Below are positions 62,812 through 64,000 of a stretch of 64,000 nucleotides of DNA, piece by piece. Under the pieces are notes generated by a model. It had not been told where the DNA came from and did not search any database. It was given only the letters and a program-made list of their open reading frames with translations. Within the stretch, counting starts at the first letter, position 1. Each line of letters begins with the position of its first letter. Made by a program: the position numbers and the translations under genes. The DNA lies in NCBI RefSeq assembly GCF_000189635.1, contig NW_002476412.1, positions 295,107 through 359,106 of the forward strand, read 5' to 3'. Origin of the DNA: Tetrahymena thermophila SB210 (lineage: Eukaryota; Ciliophora; Oligohymenophorea; Hymenostomatida; Tetrahymenidae).

Positions 62812-63787
62812 TCAGTTTTTAGTTATTTCTATTAAACTTTCAAATATTTGATTGGCCCTTTCTTCTGTAATTTCTTTTCTTTTAACAATTTCTATAATTT
62901 TTTAGTCATTTTCTAAAGGATTCATTTTTATGATTTTTTACAAAAATTCAATAACTATAGGATTAACATCTTAAACCTTAAATTTTCTATCTGAAATTTT
63001 CATTTAATAGTACTCATAAGCAGTCTATATGACTTTACTATAATACTCATATTGATCATTGTCAGTCTATTTAATACGACTAAGAAAAAGTTATTATTCT
63101 TAGTGGAAGTTATATAAAGGATATTCATAAAAGTATGCACAATGTAAGAATTAAAAACCAATTACAATACTATTTAAAATATCCTTTGCAACTATTTATC
63201 TTTTTGATTTGATATCTTTAGTGAATGCAGTATAAAATCCTTTTGTTACAGCATAAAACTTTTCAATAGGCAACTTCAGATTATCTCTAATCTCTAAAAA
63301 TATATCATTATCAAACATATTTATATACTACTTTTAAGAGTAAAACCTAAAATTCATATGGTCTAATAAGTTTCCTATCACTTTTTTCTTTAAAAATTTT
63401 TTGATATCATAAAATTCAAAGTCTAGTTCATATTCTTTACCTAATCAAAATAATATAGGAGTTATTATATTTTATAATATGAATGAGTAAAATTAAATAT
63501 TTTTTACCATTAACTTCTACACGAAAATGGTCTTCTCTAATAGCACTTGGTCCACCCATAACACTCATATATGTTTTTGCAGGATAAATAAAAAATCCTT
63601 TAATATCAAAATCTGAATCTTTCATATGAGTTCCATAACCTCTACTACCTGTTTCAGCTGCAAATAAAACTTTCATGTTATGTTTAATCTCCAAATCCTT
63701 AATGAACTTGATAGCCCAATCTTTTATGATTACATCCAACTCAGGATTCTCTTGACTTTTTGCGATTTATAGTTATATTTCTGTCAT
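62812..63787 (-). CDS. RlaP-like nucleotidyltransferase next to the telomere
   Basis: Two exons (63508-63787 and 62812-63440) total 909 bases, 302 residues; the 67-base intron is GT..AG and in phase. The start gives MTEIQLQIAKSQENPELD. The N-terminal third has a nucleotidyltransferase core: FAAETGSRGYGTHMKDSDFD, with GSRGYG as the G-S loop and D-x-D as the metal ligands, then GFFIYP. The rest is helical (FYAVTKGFYTAFTKDI, SIVIGFQFLHCAYFYEYPLY) as in the RlaP/PF10127 family found in bacteria, phages and some eukaryotes. Its RNA or nucleotide substrate is unknown. The start codon lies 189 bases from the telomere repeats, so its promoter must be inside that short stretch. Family call is based on the G-S...D-x-D motif and following residues; subfamily is open. 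Confidence 0.85.
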
Positions 63788-63976
63788 TTTTATTATTAGC
63801 CATAAATTTATATATTTATTTAATTATTATTTTAAGTATCTTAAAAAGTGTTATAGTATTTCAAATTAATCAAGTCGCCACTATAAATATCAAAAATACA
63901 ATTAAAGAGTCTCTCAGATTTTTTTTATAAATATGAACAATATAATTTATTTTTTGATTTAACAATATTTATGTTT
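63788..63976. promoter_or_regulatory. Subtelomeric spacer, presumed promoter of the last gene
   Basis: Only 189 bases separate the start codon of the nucleotidyltransferase gene from the telomere. If the gene is expressed, its promoter and leader must lie here. The sequence is A/T-rich with no repeated subtelomeric motif and no recognisable element. Confidence 0.4.
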
Positions 63977-64000
63977 GGGGTTGGGGTTGGGGTTGGGGTT
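63977..64000. repeat. Telomere, (GGGGTT)4
   Basis: The window ends with exactly four GGGGTT units. This is the telomere repeat of Tetrahymena and close relatives, and the G-rich strand runs 5' to 3' toward the end as expected for a right chromosome end. The junction with unique sequence is abrupt, without degenerate repeats, as in macronuclear telomeres added by telomerase after chromosome breakage. The real telomere is longer; the array is cut by the assembly end. Confidence 0.97.

Noticed and set aside
1-64000. Assignment to Paramecium, which shares the TAA/TAG code
   Set aside because: Introns here are mostly 50-350 bases and the telomere is pure GGGGTT; Paramecium has introns of about 25 bases and mixed GGGGTT/GGGTTT telomeres.

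Overview
This window is the right-hand end of a macronuclear chromosome from a Tetrahymena-type ciliate. Four facts in the sequence support this. The last 24 bases are four perfect GGGGTT repeats, the tetrahymenid telomere. The DNA is extremely A+T-rich. Every recognisable protein reads through TAA and TAG at positions where homologues carry Gln or tolerate it, and stops only at TGA. Exons are joined by short to medium AT-rich GT..AG introns, longer than the roughly 25-base introns of Paramecium. I cannot tell Tetrahymena thermophila from its close relatives by eye. Gene models below use the ciliate nuclear code; a standard-code search sees only fragments.

Layout, left to right. 1-4812 (+): 3' part of an ABCA-type ABC transporter. 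6732-8641 (-): unrecognised low-complexity protein. 9995-13876 (-): complete class III PI 3-kinase, Vps34. 14357-20802 (-): very large protein with a Gln/Asn-rich N-terminal half holding a tandem duplication and a coiled-coil C-terminal half. 21431-22109 (-): ubiquitin-like modifier URM1. 23096-24891 (+): Lys/Glu-rich protein. 26181-28494 (+): mitochondrial initiation factor IF-3. 29742-30017 (-): dynein light chain LC8. 31106-33824 (-): TPR-like protein. 37226-38820 (-): unrecognised protein. 43107-46130 (-): coiled-coil protein, 3' end uncertain. 48658-49955 (-): A20/AN1 zinc-finger protein. 54282-55695 (+): tetraspanin-like four-span membrane protein. 56488-58048 (+): ABHD1/3-type alpha/beta hydrolase. 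58466-60293 (+): tail-anchored protein. 61536-62543 (+): membrane-anchored short-chain dehydrogenase. 62812-63787 (-): RlaP-like nucleotidyltransferase, starting only 189 bases from the telomere.

The genes are ordinary eukaryotic single units with no sign of operons. They cover lipid transport and phosphoinositide signalling (ABCA, Vps34), tRNA thiolation/urmylation (URM1), mitochondrial translation (IF-3), microtubule transport (LC8) and lipid metabolism (hydrolase, SDR). No shared pathway is evident from the order. Long gene-poor gaps (33.8-37.2, 38.8-43.1, 46.1-48.7 and 50.0-54.3 kb) are nearly pure A+T with simple tetranucleotide repeats and a few slightly GC-richer islands that may hide small genes. 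No tRNA, rRNA, CRISPR or complete transposon was seen. The most unusual items are the duplicated Gln/Asn-rich domain, a nested inverted repeat at 5309-5441, the telomere-adjacent nucleotidyltransferase, and the islands in the gene-poor gaps.
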